The notes: a model not told the origin generated them from the sequence alone. Positions 47,931 through 60,535 are shown, numbered from the stretch's first letter. The stretch: 64,000 nt of DNA from Rattus norvegicus (GCF_036323735.1 NC_086028.1:25651001-25715000), one strand, 5' to 3'. Numbers and translations: made by a program.

Positions 47931-49075
47931 ATTTCACCTGCACATCAAGTCACTGAAAGACTAAGCACATCTTTTCTCACTGAGGCCAGACAAGGCATTC
48001 CAGTTAGGGAAATGGGATTCAAAGGCAAGCAACAGATTCATGGACAGCCCCTGCTCTAGTTGTTGGGGGTCTCACATGAAGACCAAGCTGCATATCTGCT
48101 ACATATGTGCAGGGGGCCTAGGTCCAACCTGTGTTCACTCTTTGGTTGGTGGTGCAGTCTCTGGGAGTCCCCAAGGGTACAGGTTAGTTGATCCTGTTGG
48201 TCTTCCTGTAGAGCGCCTGTCCTTTTTGAGACCTTCAATCCTTTCCCCAACTCTTCCAAAAGACTCCTGGATATCCGTCTAATATTTGGCTGTGGATCTC
48301 TGCATCTCTTTCCATTGGCTGCTGGGTGGAGCCTAACAAGGGACAGTTATGCTAGGCTCCTGCCTTCAGGTATAACAACAGAGTATTATTAATAGTGTCA
48401 GGGATTAGTTCTTGTCCATGGGATGGGTTCTAATTTGGGCCAGCCATTGGTTGGCTATGCCCTCTGTCACTGCTCTTTCTTTGTCCCCGCACATCTTGTA
48501 GGCAGGAAACATTTTGGATTGAAGGCTTTGTGTAGGTTGCTGTCCCTAACCCTCCACTGGAGGCCCTGCCTGGCTATAGGAAGTGGTCTCTTCAAGATCC
48601 ATTCCCCCACTGCTAGAGTCTCAACTATTGTTGCCCCATAGACTCCCTGGGGTATCTGCCCCATCCTAGGTCTCTGGAACCTAGAGATTGCCACCCCCAC
48701 TGCCAATTTCCATTCTCTCCCCCCTGCTATCCCTACGCCCAATCTTCCAACTCTGTCCTGCTCCCTAAGTGAAGATCCATGTGTCAGCCCCTTACTGACA
48801 CAAATGCTGATCTCTCCTTGTTTTGATTTTAGTTTTCCCTTCTATTTAAAAATTTTTTAATTAACTATTTTTTGAATTTTATACATGAGTAAGGTATTAC
48901 ATAATTTCCAACTCTCCTTCCCCTTTCCAACTCCTTCCACATCTGCCCCCCACTCCCTCTCAAATTCATGACCTCCTCTTTAATTAGCACTGTTACAGTT
49001 CTCAGAAGGCTCACCCACTCACTTATGTTACATGTCCTTGATTCTGGCTTTCTGTGGAACCTCCACATTGAACAG
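47735..49075 (-). mobile_element. Lx-type L1 3' region (minus), with (TC)n/(CA)n
   Basis: Antisense of the older rodent L1 3'UTR (gcagtctctgggagtcccca; tatttggctgtggatctctg). TC then CA microsatellite at about 47860-47930. A second L1-type 3' piece is at 48835-49070. Confidence 0.7.
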
Positions 49076-49079
49076 AGTG

Positions 49080-50520
49080 CTTGCCGTGACCTTTCAACAT
49101 GGCTGTTTGGCTATCATACTGGCCTGTCATTCAGACTGATGTGACCAGGGCTGATGCTACAATGTGCTTTGTGAACTAGCCTTGAATGTAGCATATGGTC
49201 TTCTGTTCTCTACTGATGAGGCAGTTAGTCACAGCCTAGTTCAAAGGGAGGCGATAGTGGCTACTCTTGTTTATGTGAGTGGCAAGGTTCCTGAACAGAA
49301 TGTGAGACCCATGAATACGTCAGTGCTTATTTTTAGACAACACACAATCTGTTACACACCTCGGTGGTAATATATGAATTTTTAGAAAAGTAACTGTGAA
49401 TTCTAAAGAAATGAATGTCAAAGTGGTGGATATTTCAGGCACCTGTGGGAGAATTATTTACACAGCTCATTCAATAATGGTCAGATGCTAGGTTGGCAAA
49501 CACACGTACCCCAACAAACAACTTAGGAGCTAGTTCTGTTTGAAAATAATATACTTTCATTATTGTTAACTGAGGCAAGTTTTCTATGCAGAACTTTGCA
49601 AAGTATACATACATACATATGTGACCAAGTACATATAGTTCCAAATTCACAAATATCGAAATATGAAAAGAATGTTCTAATATTTTTTTGTCATTGATGC
49701 TTAAATTTGTATAGAAACATTTCTAAGTGGCTGTGGTATTATCAGTATGAACTCTTCTTAAAGGCTCTGAAACAGCATAATATATATATTATAATATATA
49801 TATGTATATATATATTTTTTTTGTGGGGAGGAGCAAGCATTTAGGGAGAAGTTGGACAAGGGAAGGTGATGGAGATAAATATGAGCAAATTATAATGCTA
49901 TCTATGCATGATATGACAAAGAAACTCATTATTCTAAGCACATTCTTAAATTATTATTAAAATAGGCAACAGATGAATGATGAAAATATTAATGTGTGAA
50001 GGAAGACAGAGGAAATGGACTTCACCATCATGCAGGAGCCTACAAAGAGTGATCATGCTGCAGCTACGTGACAAGACTATCGGCAGTGACAGTCATGCTG
50101 GGCTTGTACTAAGAGCTGAGTGAATGGCATTTGAATTTTCCTCATTAAACACACACCTATTGAGAAAGCATTTCATGGCTGGGACTGGTGTGGGAGGAAG
50201 ACAAAGAGACACTTTAAATGTCATTCCCAGAGTTCTAGAAATGGACACATTTTATGTTTTTTCCATAGCAGTCTGGTTGCTTGCACTAAAAATGGAAGTT
50301 TACTGGACAAGAGCATAAGATGAATATTGGGTTGTGTGAGGTAGTTACCATTCTGGTTTGAGAACTAAAGCTTGGTGCTCTGTGTGGTTCTTCATCATAT
50401 TAATCTCTGTTTTTATCTCCTGTTTATCCTCTCAAAAAGTATATTAGAGGTAAGCAGATCCTAACATTGTCAGTTAGACAGACTATTTCACCAACTCTTT
50501 TATTATTCTCCTGGACAGCA
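49080..50520. other. Intergenic, no gene recognised
   Basis: Unique AT-rich sequence with a TA-rich patch at 49782-49820. Confidence 0.5.
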
Positions 50521-50522
50521 GA

Positions 50523-50559
<37 letters not shown>

Positions 50560-50753
50560 GTATCTATCTATATATCTGTACCTATATATCTATCTTTGTA
50601 CCTATCTATGTATCTTTCCATGATGTATGTATTTGTCTATGTATCTATGTATCTGTATCTATATATCTATCTATGTATCTTTCTATGTATGTATGTATGT
50701 ATGTATGTATGTACGTATGTATGTATCTATCTATCTATCTATCTATGTATCTG

Positions 50754-50810
<57 letters not shown>

Positions 50811-50814
50811 GTAT
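50521..50814. repeat. (TCTG)n/(TATC)n/(TATG)n microsatellite, left part
   Basis: About 290 bp of TCTG, then mixed TATC/TATG units. Continues at 51274-51352 beyond an inserted LTR. Confidence 0.95.
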
Positions 50815-51273
50815 TGAAAGACCCCCGGAGTGGGGAGACCCTCACTCAAGTCTCAGGATGATGCGACCCCCCAAGAACTCACGTGAGACCGTCCTTGCTG
50901 TAATAAACATGAGGTTTATTGATAGGAACCAGTGCACTGGGGTTAGACTCATGTCCCACACAGGGGCAGTGGAGTTCGACCCCGAGAGGCTGGGAGAAAG
51001 GGTATTTAAAGGGAGAAACCACAACCCAAGGGGACAGGGATGGCGTCATTGGAAAGTGTCGAGAACACCAGTGAAAAGTCACAAGGAGGAGCTTCCAGTT
51101 TCTCAAGATTGTTCTCTAAGGGCCTTATCTTAAGTCCTTTTTTTTTAGTTCCTGGGAGAGCAGGCTCAAGAAATGTGACCTTTTACTTACAGGTAGAGGG
51201 CAGGGTCTAGAATTTGAGGTATTTAGGGCTTTTTTAAACTTCTGACTTCTTAGCTGCATTTTTTATTCTTTCA
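50815..51273 (-). mobile_element. Solo LTR of a gammaretrovirus-like (class I) ERV
   Basis: 459 bp with TGAAAG...CTTTCA termini, flanked by gtat at 50811-50814 and 51274-51277 (4-bp duplication). On the minus strand a TATA-like TTTAAATA (about 51001-51008) precedes AATAAA (50920-50915), as in U3-R-U5, and the U5 end GGGGGTCTTTCA is typical of this class. No internal viral genes are present. Confidence 0.85.
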
Positions 51274-51352
51274 GTATCTATCTATGTATCTGTAGCTATG
51301 TATGTATGTATGTATGTATGTATGTATGTATGTATGTATGTATCTATCTATC
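51274..51352. repeat. (TATG)n/(TATC)n microsatellite, right part
   Basis: Tetranucleotide units continuing the tract at 50521-50814. Confidence 0.93.
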
Positions 51353-51400
51353 TGTTAGGTTACAATGTAGTGACGTAATTTCTCCCTTCCTAACAGGTTT

Positions 51401-52154
51401 TGTTGGGGTCCAGGAATTGAACCCCATAATCACAAACCACACGGACACCAGTCTCAGTCAGACAGGGATAGTTTATTGAACATATGCCCTAGGACTGGTC
51501 CACCAGGGTCATGGTCCAGATTCAGGAACTGAACCATGACTCAGAGTTAAGATTGGGTTTTTAAGCTCCAAATCTACAAACATCCGTGCCAAGTTATTTC
51601 ACCAATCAGGATTTAGGGATAGGGGACATCCTAAGGAATATGTCTTCGTGGTACATTTATCCTGCTCCCATTGGATGGGGGTATTCAACTGTGGCAGGGG
51701 ACTTAACTTGTCTAATATGCATGTCCTAACTTGTTTACCAGGGTAGGAACTTGTCTAACATTCATGTCTCAATTTGCCAACCAGGATGTCAGTTACCCAA
51801 GTGAGGTCTTGGGAACTTAAACTTTACTAGACCACTACTCAAAATGGAAGTCTTATCCCAAATAGTTTCCTATATTGGTGCAGGTGTCTCTCTTATGTTG
51901 GTGTCCATCCCAGGGGCAGCTTTTACCATAAAAGCTTATACACAGGTGTAGGAAGTGCTGTCGGGTGATTGGTTGAGGACCAGGTTTATTGTGGGTAACT
52001 ATAAAAACGGTTCTATTGACTTTTATTGTGATTGGTTTCCAAGGGCTCAAAACATAACAGAATATGTAATCAATCTTGGTGTTAGAAACTTTCCTAGTAA
52101 CAGCTAGCCAAGTAACTAATACCTGGGCTTTAACATTTTACGTAGGCCTTAACA
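51401..52154 (-). mobile_element. Solo LTR, class II-like, nested in an older repeat
   Basis: About 754 bp, TGTTGGGG...CCTTAACA, flanked by gttt at 51397-51400 and 52155-52158. On the minus strand AATAAA is at 51477-51472, followed by a short U5 ending CCCCAACA. No internal genes. Confidence 0.65.
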
Positions 52155-52510
52155 GTTTTCTCCACTGACAAAGTAAACAGATTAAAGCCAAATCAAAAGT
52201 ATAAAGGCAGGTTTATTAAGAGGCAGCTACCAGGCAATTTCACTGACCCCACAGGTAGAGGTTAGGGAAGACACACTCTGGGGCTAAAAGCAAGGGGATT
52301 TTATTGGTTTTCTTGATCGCAGAGTGATGAAGTGTGTGTTCGGAGCTGGGATTATGTACATATAAGGTAAAAAAGTTGCACGTCTGGGCAATCACTCATG
52401 GGTAGGTAATGGGAAATATGGAGACAGGGAGAGGTGACACGTTAGCCCGAAAGTTTTTCTTGCTGACAGTGGTTGGGGGAAGAATTAGGTTATTAAGCTT
52501 ATGCTGGGGG
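52155..52510 (-). repeat. Older LTR-like remnant
   Basis: TTTATT signals near 52208 and 52302 and a structured body, with 51353-51400 as the other side of the insertion. Class not assigned. Confidence 0.35.
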
Positions 52511-52954
52511 CCAACAGAGATTCCAACCAAACACTTTTATCCCTCCCAAGCCACCCACAACCCTCCCTGATCTTTTTTCAAATTCATGTCATTGTTTTTC
52601 ATTAATTGCTATTATATATGTGTTTACACTCATACTCTTAAATATAACTTGCTCAGTCTGTATGTTACTCATATTTATGGTTTTGGGTCTGACCATCAGT
52701 TTGTGTGCTCTTCTCTGAAGAAAACGATTTCTCCCATTCTCAGCATTCTTTGTTGCCTACAGTTGTTTTCTTAGGGTTGAGACCTCATTGGCATTTCTGG
52801 TTCCCTTTCGCATATCTTTTGGTGTTGTTCTTGTTCAGGTCATGTTTGGGCAGTAATGTTGGTAAGACTTTATGGATGTAGTTTCTGGCATTACTAGGAC
52901 ACAATTTTCCAGCAAACTCCCTCATCTTCTGGCTCTTAAAATCTCCCTACCCGC

Positions 52955-53130
52955 TTGCAGGGTGTGGTGGCACACACCGTTAAATTTAGCATTCTGGAGG
53001 CAGAGGTAGGAGGATCTCTGTGAGTTCAAGGCCAGTCTGGCCTATATAGCCAATTCTAGGACAGAAAGAACTACATAAAGAGACAAACAAACAAACAACA
53101 AAACAAAACAAAAAACCCCAGCCAACCAAC
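52955..53130 (+). repeat. B1 SINE
   Basis: ggtgtggtggcacacaccgt through caaggccagtctggcctata with an ACAAACAA tail. Confidence 0.9.
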
Positions 53131-53340
53131 CAAACAGCACCCCCCCCCCCAAATAAAACAAAACCTCCCTCTTTTTAGTGTTTCTTCAGTCTTAGCTATG
53201 GGAATTGTATAGATTTGTCCATTTGGACTGGGCTCCACAATCTGCAAGACAAGACTTCTGAAATCACATGCTAGCAAGAACACAACGAATGAAGAACAGG
53301 TTTGCCCACTTGTAGTGGGCGAGTGGACATGAGGAGGGAA

Positions 53341-53384
53341 TAAATTATAAAGACTCTTTTTTTTTTTAAATTATAAAGACTCTT
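53341..53384. repeat. Poly(T) flanked by perfect 18-bp direct repeats
   Basis: taaattataaagactctt at 53341-53358 and 53367-53384, separated only by eight T. It looks like a retrotransposition scar without a body. Confidence 0.9.
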
Positions 53385-54719
53385 ACAAGGCATGTTTGAA
53401 CTAGGTCCTGAGGGCAGTGAAGTGATAACATTGGTACTCAGATTTTCACCATGAACCACCATCATCCATCACCCAAGACTCATTAGAACGTCGCATTTCA
53501 TAAAGCATAACCACGCAGTCCAGTGTTCTGATCCTTAGAAAGCTATCCAGAATACTTGGATGTACATAAAAGTTTGAGAGATTGCTTTAAGGACCTGTCT
53601 CCTTCATTAAGTATAGAATAAAACAGGATGCAAATGGAAATAGGCTCTAAATGAAATCAAATCAAAACGCTAATCCCCATGGAATGACTTTGAGGTATAG
53701 ATGTTCAACAAACCCCTTTGTGACTTAACTAGACTACTTTTTCGCAGTATAACTAGCTGACAGAAGGATTTGACCGTTAGGGTCCAAGAATCGCTGGAGG
53801 AAGACCCCAGACTCAGATATTCTGCAGAAACAAGCAGCACACAGTTGATTCATCAACTATTCATCAAAATGACGACCAGAGAGGAGGCCACCTTTCAATG
53901 CAGGGATACGGGAATTTTCTAGAAGGGTTAGGTAACCTCTAACATGATTGGTTAGAAGTGCAGCAGTGACATTATTATAATTTTGGTTGCTTGCTATGTT
54001 AGTTCTATTATTTTCCAAGAGGCCTTGAAGAGTTTTAAGAACTGATTCAGCTCTATTTTTTTTTTCTTTTATCCTCCTTCGGCTAGCTATTCCAGGAACC
54101 GACTCAGTTCTGGGCTCTCCTCCCTTTTGGTCCTATGTCAGGTCCATCATTGATTCATGGACCATTCTTCCTGCCTTCCCCGAGGAAAGTGGTTCTTTTT
54201 TCCTGGGAAACTGAACAATTTTCATTCCCGAGGTTTTTGGACGTCTAAGACAGAATAATGACTGGGACTATATACCTCGGTAGACTCTGGATTGCAGGTG
54301 GTCACATGACTGAAGAGAATTTGCAGTAACTTTGTTGCTGTGCTGGAGGAAGTTGGTACTTTGTTGCCAATTGAGACTTGTATCAGTGGGGTTTTTTTTT
54401 TTTTTTAAATTAGAAAAACTTTTGGGAGGTTCTAAAGGACCACTAGATGGCAGCATAGTGCCGCGTCCTGAGAAATCAGCGTCATCTGAATTTAAGCGGA
54501 AAATGAGCCCAAGAGTTTAAAATGAATGCTCGTTCGTACCTTTCTTCCAAGCACATTGTTATGACATTCCGTTTTTTAAAATATTTTGTCTTAAAAAAGT
54601 TCTTGGTTCCTTTTGACAATCCAGGTTCAAAGTTTTTGTTCACTGAGAATTAAAGCCAGAGCTTTAATTAAACCCATAGGGGTGTAGATTCAAGCCAGGG
54701 AAGGTAATTGACCACGGGG
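53385..54719. other. Intergenic, no gene recognised
   Basis: Unique sequence, perhaps including an old LTR near 53800-54240. No supportable coding exon. Confidence 0.45.
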
Positions 54720-54905
54720 AGAGAGCTTTACATAAATTGTTTCGTCTAGTCCTTGCAACCACACTCTGAGACCGGCTTTATCACTCCTCATTCCACACTG
54801 AGGGATGCCGAGAGCCGAGAGAGCTCGACTTAGTAATGAGTTCACAAGGACTCACCTGGGCCACAAACCTGAGTCTGGCGCTCCTGTTTTTGTAAGCTGC
54901 CAACA
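54720..54905 (-). repeat. MIR SINE
   Basis: Minus-oriented MIR phrases (gctttacataaattgtttcg; tccttgcaaccacactctga; aaacctgagtctggcgctcc). Confidence 0.65.
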
Positions 54906-54937
54906 GACGGTATACACTAAATCCATACTGAAAAGCG

Positions 54938-54977
54938 TTTGTTTGTTTGTTTGTTTGCTTGCTTGCTTGTTTGTTTT
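54938..54977. repeat. (TTTG)n/(CTTG)n
   Basis: GTTT and GCTT units. Confidence 0.9.
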
Positions 54978-55279
54978 ACAGCATGTATCACTTTCTATTT
55001 TGTGCGAAAATTATTTGCATTAAAATTTTTTTTCATATAAATTTGGAATGATGGATTTGTCCTTCAGGTAACTCCTCCAAGAATAGGAGTCAAATTCTGA
55101 GTCAAATGCCATCTTGGCGTCATACTGACACAACTTCCTGTTGGGAAAGAAATTCAGTTTGAAGGACAGATACTATACGGATCGTTTGAGCTTCTTAGGT
55201 TATAGAAACAATGGAATGAAAGGATGAACCAAGTAAAGAAAACGCTTAATAGACAGTTCTTCCCCAGGGGACAGAAGCT

Positions 55280-55425
55280 GCATATATTGAGTACTAGTTA
55301 ATTCTAGCTGCTGAGCCAGGGACTGCACATTTCTTATCTGAGTCACTCCGTATAGTAATTAGATATATTAAATATTTTTATACCCATTTTATCTAAGAAG
55401 AACAGAGTATCAGGACAGTTTCCTT
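55280..55425 (-). repeat. MIR SINE fragment
   Basis: attgagtactagttaattct, gagtcactccgtatagtaat and tacccattttatctaagaag. Confidence 0.6.
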
Positions 55426-55429
55426 TTTT

Positions 55430-56268
55430 ATTAATCATTTTATTTATTTACATTTTAAATGATATCCCCCTTCCCAGTTACCCCTTCACAACCTCCTCCC
55501 TCCCATCCCTCCCCTTTGCCTCTATGAGGGTGCTCCTCCACACATACACCCACTTCAGCCTCACCACTCTAGCATCTCCCTAGGCGAGGGCACCAAACCT
55601 CCATAGAACCAAGGGTCTCCCCTTACATTGTTGTCAGATAGGGCCATCCTCTGCTACATAGGTATCTGGAGCCATGGATCCCTCCATGTATACTTATTGG
55701 TAGGTGGTTTAGTCTCTGGGAGTTCTGGGGGGTCTGGTTAGTTGATATTGTTCTTCTTATGGGGTTGCAATCCCTTCAGCTCCTTCAGTCCTTCTCCTAG
55801 CTCTTCTATTGGGGTCCCTGGACTTAGTCTGATGTTTGGCTGTGGGTATCTACATCTGTATTGGTCAGATGCTGATAGAACCTCTCAGGGAACAGCTATA
55901 CCAGGCTCCTGTCAGCAAGCGCTTCTTACCATCAGCCATAGTGTCTGAGTTTGGTATCTGCCGATGGGATGGATCCCTAGGTGGGGCAGTCTCTGGATGA
56001 TCTTTCCTCAGTCTCTGTTCCAGTTTTTGTTACTGTCTTTCCTTTGGATAGGAACATTTCTGGGTTAACAATTTTGAGATGGGTGGGTGGCCCCAATCCT
56101 CAACTGGGGGCCATGCCTATCTACTAAAGGTGGTCTCTGTAGGTTCTCTCTCCTCTTTGTTGTGTATTTCTGCCAAAGTCATCCCAGCTGGGTCCTGGAA
56201 GCCTCTTGATTCCCTGGCATCTGGAACTTTCTAGTGGTTACCCACAATTCTTCATCCCTCACTGCTAC
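55430..56268 (-). mobile_element. Lx-type L1 3' region (minus)
   Basis: From ttatttatttacattttaaa through ggggcagtctctggatgatc: antisense rodent L1 3'UTR and ORF2 end. No open frame. Confidence 0.8.
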
Positions 56269-56269
56269 A

Positions 56270-56940
56270 TATTTTTATTAGATTTTCTGCATGACAGTTT
56301 CTTTTAATGTCCGTGTGGTAAAACAACCAGCAGGTGGTGGAGTAGCAACTGCAAGAGCATGTAAGCTCAGACCAAGACAAAATTAATGCAAAGTCATCAT
56401 GGTGAGCAAAACAACAGTTTTTGGACAAATGCAAACCCCTATCAGTACGGTGCAGAACCATAGTGGCAGAAAGAAATCTTCGTGATTCTTTCCAAATGTG
56501 TACCCAGACGGGGCATCAATTGCTGTCCTGTGCCAGCTTCTGAAGCACTTGTATTATACAGAATGTCTATCAATAAAAAGTTACTGGCTAGCCACAGCAC
56601 ACCGTCTCTAGCACAGTATTTAAGACAATAGTAAATGACTTTAATTCCTGCGATCACAGTGTTTAATGAAATACAGTGTCCGGGGTTGGAAGGCATTGCT
56701 CTGGGACACATGATTAATAGCCACTTACTTGAGCATCAGGTGGCAAACTATGCGGTTGCACTTGAATGGAGCCCTGCTTATCAGGCAATTTTGTGACCTT
56801 AGAGTACACTTTGTAGATAGGAATACAAAGATATGAGAACTTATGGAAGAAGTTTGATTTGTTGTCAGGACTATAGCTCTGAAATATTTTTTCCATTAGC
56901 ATCCTCTGACTAGGGAGATTATCATCATGATATCCTATTG
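56270..56940. other. Intergenic, no gene recognised
   Basis: Unique sequence between an L1 tail and a B1-like piece. Confidence 0.5.
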
Positions 56941-56944
56941 TGAT

Positions 56945-57100
56945 ATCTAGTGCTAGTTGTTACCTTTTTAATTTTTTTTTATTTTAAGACACTGTATTCC
57001 TATTTAGCCTTGGCTAGCCTGGAACTTGCTATGAAGACCTGGCTAGCCCAAACTTCCACAGATCCTGCTTCTGCTTCTGAACTGCTGGATTAAAGGTATC
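56945..57100 (-). repeat. B1-like SINE, diverged
   Basis: tagcctggaacttgctatga and actgctggattaaaggtatc. Confidence 0.5.
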
Positions 57101-57204
57101 TTCTTGTTCTGATAGTGAGCATGAAGTACATAGGAGTCTGTATACGGTGCTTCACACATTTGCCAAGTATACAGTAGGTACTTCATGGATGCGAATTCCT
57201 ATCG

Positions 57205-57370
57205 CTAGTGGTAGCAGTAGTTCTGCCATTGTGGCTGTAATCATGGGCAAATTCCTAAGTTACTTGCCTTATCTGAAGCTCACTTTATCTCAAGTGACAA
57301 ATGGGGACAGATCCTGCATCAGGAGGCTCTGGAGGTAATTAATGAAGTGAAAACAGGTACCACACAGCTT
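57205..57370 (+). repeat. MIR SINE fragment
   Basis: gggcaaattcctaagttact, caaatggggacagatcctgc and cacacagcttggcata. Confidence 0.55.
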
Positions 57371-57604
57371 GGCATAGAAAACTTCAAAAAAATATTAGCT
57401 CTATTTTTTTCAAATGCATTTGTTGAAAGATACTTAAAGATCATGTTTGATCTTCCACCCTTGATAATGTTCATGGTGTAATGCTGATACGTAACTCCCT
57501 CAACATGTATTTGAAGAGATCATGTGGCAACGAATGAATATAAATATCGGAATCATAGATGCCTATAAGTTGTTGAGGTAATATACATCCATCCATCATT
57601 TTGG

Positions 57605-57757
57605 TTTTGTGTGTGTCTCTTTGTCTCTGTCTCTGTCTCTCTCTCTCTCTCCATCTCTGTGTGTGTGTGTTTGTGAGAGAGAGAGAGAGACAGACAGAAA
57701 GACACATAGACAGAGACAGAATGAGAGAAAGACACATACACAGAAACAGAGCAAGGA

Positions 57758-57788
<31 letters not shown>

Positions 57789-57798
57789 ACACACACAC

Positions 57799-57842
<44 letters not shown>
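57605..57842. repeat. Composite microsatellite: GT/CT, GA, TA, CA, TA
   Basis: Successive blocks of tctctg, gtgt, gaga, tata, caca and tata. Confidence 0.95.
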
Positions 57843-57846
<4 letters not shown>

Positions 57847-58165
57847 TTAGTATTTTACTGCTGTGAACAGACACTGTAGCTAAAGCAAGTCTTTATAAAG
57901 GACAACATTTACTTGGGGCTGGCTTACACATTCAGAGGTTCAGTCCATTATCATCAAGGCAGGAACATGGCAGCATCCAGGCAGGCTTGGTGCTGGAGGG
58001 GCTGAGAGTTCTATATCTTCATCTGAAGGCTGCTAGCCAAATACTCACTTGCAGGCAGCTAGGACTAGGGTATTAAAACCCACACCCACAATGACACATC
58101 TACTCCAACAAGGACACACTTACTCCAACAGGGCCACACCTTCTAATAGTGCTACTCCCTGGCCA
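57843..58165 (-). repeat. Rodent dispersed repeat (family A), copy 3, inverted
   Basis: The reverse complement of this stretch aligns with 1080-1440 and 35340-35695 (actgctgtgaacagacactg; ggctgctagccaaata). Confidence 0.75.
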
Positions 58166-58180
58166 GAACATATACAAACC

Positions 58181-58183
<3 letters not shown>

Positions 58184-58277
<94 letters not shown>
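58184..58277. repeat. (CA)n then (GA)n microsatellite
   Basis: About 24 CA units followed by about 23 GA units. Confidence 0.97.
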
Positions 58278-58279
<2 letters not shown>

Positions 58280-59220
58280 GGTGGTGGTTGTAATATCATA
58301 CAAGGATCTTCACAGATCTCTGATGAGCCTTTTTTTTTTTGTGGTTCCCTTGTGCTATGGTTTGACTATGTCCCCTCCAACCAACATTCAGATGTTGAAA
58401 CTTAATGGTCAGTGCAATGAAAACAAGAGGTGAAATGGCTAGGTTACCAGAGCTTCATGAGAGGCTTGAAGCATGTTGGCCTCTTTTGCCTTTCGGCATT
58501 GTATTGTGTGATGAGCAGTCACACGTTTCCACCTTGGGAGCAGGGACCAGCTTTCACTCCATAGCCACCCTTGCCTGAGCCTTGGTTTGGAAACTCCCAG
58601 CAGATAGAACTGAAAGAAAAAGACAATTCCATTATTCCTAAAGCCCAACTAATTGTTACTGTAGTGCCAAAAGACCAAGGTGCTGGTTCCTAAGTTTCAG
58701 GAAGGAATAGAGATTTTCACAAACGAGTATCCATTTCTCTGACAAGTCACCCAGCTTAAGTCATGGCTATTCAGTAACGAAGAGAAACATTTTAATAGAA
58801 GGATCATTAGAGACACTTTCTTTTACTTCTTGATCCTCAGCTTCTTGATTCTATTCTCAGACTAACCTCTTCACTCTCCTTCCACGTCCTTTTCAAGACA
58901 TGGGGAAAAATGCCATCAATCAATATTGACTTTGAAGATAAAAAGCCGCATCTTTCTGAAGGAATATCTTTTAAGATGATGTGGGATATGAGGGTGTCTG
59001 CGTGCCTTGCTGAGGAACTGGAAAACTTTTATCTACACGCACTATCAGCTGAATTGTTCTGAATAATTGACAGTAAGAAATACTGTACTCAGTGGTTGGA
59101 AATTCAGGCTGTAGAGCACTTGCTACCATGATGCCCCATATAGGAAAAAGATCCATCATCATCAAAGGTTTTTTTTCCTTTACCAGAAAACAATCAGTTA
59201 AAGGAAATTATTCAAAAGTA
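58280..59220. other. Intergenic, no gene recognised
   Basis: Unique sequence; no repeat or exon assigned. Confidence 0.5.
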
Positions 59221-59221
59221 T

Positions 59222-59445
59222 TAAGTAGGTGAGCTCTGGGGCCGGATTGCCTGGCTTTACCTTCCAACTGTACCGTTTCTCAGAAATGAAGCCTTATTAG
59301 ATTATTTTTCTGAGCTCCAGTTCTCTCATCTACAGAATAGAGATAATATTTGTCACATAGTGTTGCTGTAGGAATTAAATGAGGTGTGTTAAGTGCTTGG
59401 CACTGTGTTGGCATATTTTAAGTGCTTAATAAATATTAATTCTCA
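59222..59445 (+). repeat. MIR SINE, well preserved
   Basis: gagctctggggccggattgc, ctccagttctctcatctaca, ggaattaaatgaggtgtgtt and tgcttaataaatatta follow the MIR consensus over nearly its full length. Confidence 0.85.
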
Positions 59446-59912
59446 TCATTATTATTCATCCAATTGATCATCGGATAGCTGGGGCAACGATGAAGTCACT
59501 TCTGGAAGGGAAAAGTTAGGGCATACACAACCCCCGCCTCAAGGTTGTTATTTCACAAACTTTAATATTAATGCACTCAGTTCATGAGATGAGCTTCAGA
59601 AAAAAACGATAGCTGAAGAGGGAAATTACCTAATCACCAATGTGCTTTAAAATGTTTGATTCAAATCACACCAAATGCTAATACCAAATTGTTAGGGAAG
59701 GGGAATATGGATAGATCATTCCCGGGGTTATTTAATCTCAACTGCACTCAGCACACTTATAAAGAAAGGACAGTTGACTAGAAACCCAGTGTATGTGTGA
59801 GCCTGTTTCCTATGTAAACTGCTTCTTTGAAATGAATTATAACAATGTTTCCAAAGAGGTTTAGTACATAATAACTTTCCAAATGGCTGGAGACAGAAGT
59901 GTGCATGCAGGC

Positions 59913-59915
59913 ACA

Positions 59916-59974
<59 letters not shown>

Positions 59975-59980
59975 CACACA
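59913..59980. repeat. (CA)n microsatellite
   Basis: About 33 CA units with one interruption. Confidence 0.97.
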
Positions 59981-60071
59981 TAGGGCAAAATGTTTCAATG
60001 TAATCACTTCTATTACCAAGTGAACATATACAACCATTTGGTTTAGGCTGAAGAATTGCTATGTCTGGGTT

Positions 60072-60105
60072 ATTATATATATATTATATATATATATATA
60101 TATAA
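60072..60105. repeat. (TA)n
   Basis: TATATA units. Confidence 0.93.
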
Positions 60106-60109
60106 AACT

Positions 60110-60535
60110 ACCACGGATAAAAGTATTTGAGTGTTTACCATCAGATAGATCCAAACTCAGGGATGTTCAAAATACCCGATACCTCTTGTTCTCTGAAAGG
60201 AGTAAAGAGTCTATTCTCTTTATATTCCCACGAATATTACTTACTTATTTAGTGCATATTTTCAAGATCGTCTACCACTAGTCTTAAAATAGCTCAGAAA
60301 AGAATATTATTTATTTTGGTTTAGCGTGCATTTTCAGCATGGCTGGCCAGCAGCTTTACGAATTGCCATCCTATTGAAACTAGTCAGCCTGGATCACACT
60401 TTTGTGTGGACTGATTACATCAGGCTCATTTACGGTCAGGTGCTCCTGGCAGAGAGAGCTTGGCTTAAGACCTTTGAATAGACTCATGTTAAGGATGGGG
60501 TGAGAATATGTACGGGCAGTTATCAGAACAAGAAA
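60110..60535. other. Intergenic, no gene recognised
   Basis: Unique sequence to the left of an L1 fragment. Confidence 0.5.

Noticed and set aside
50467..51133. Long open frames rich in Tyr/Leu/Ser
   Set aside because: Translation of a TATC/TATG microsatellite running into an LTR.
57471..57879. Open frames on both strands with Cys/Val/Ser and Arg/Glu runs
   Set aside because: Translation of the composite microsatellite.
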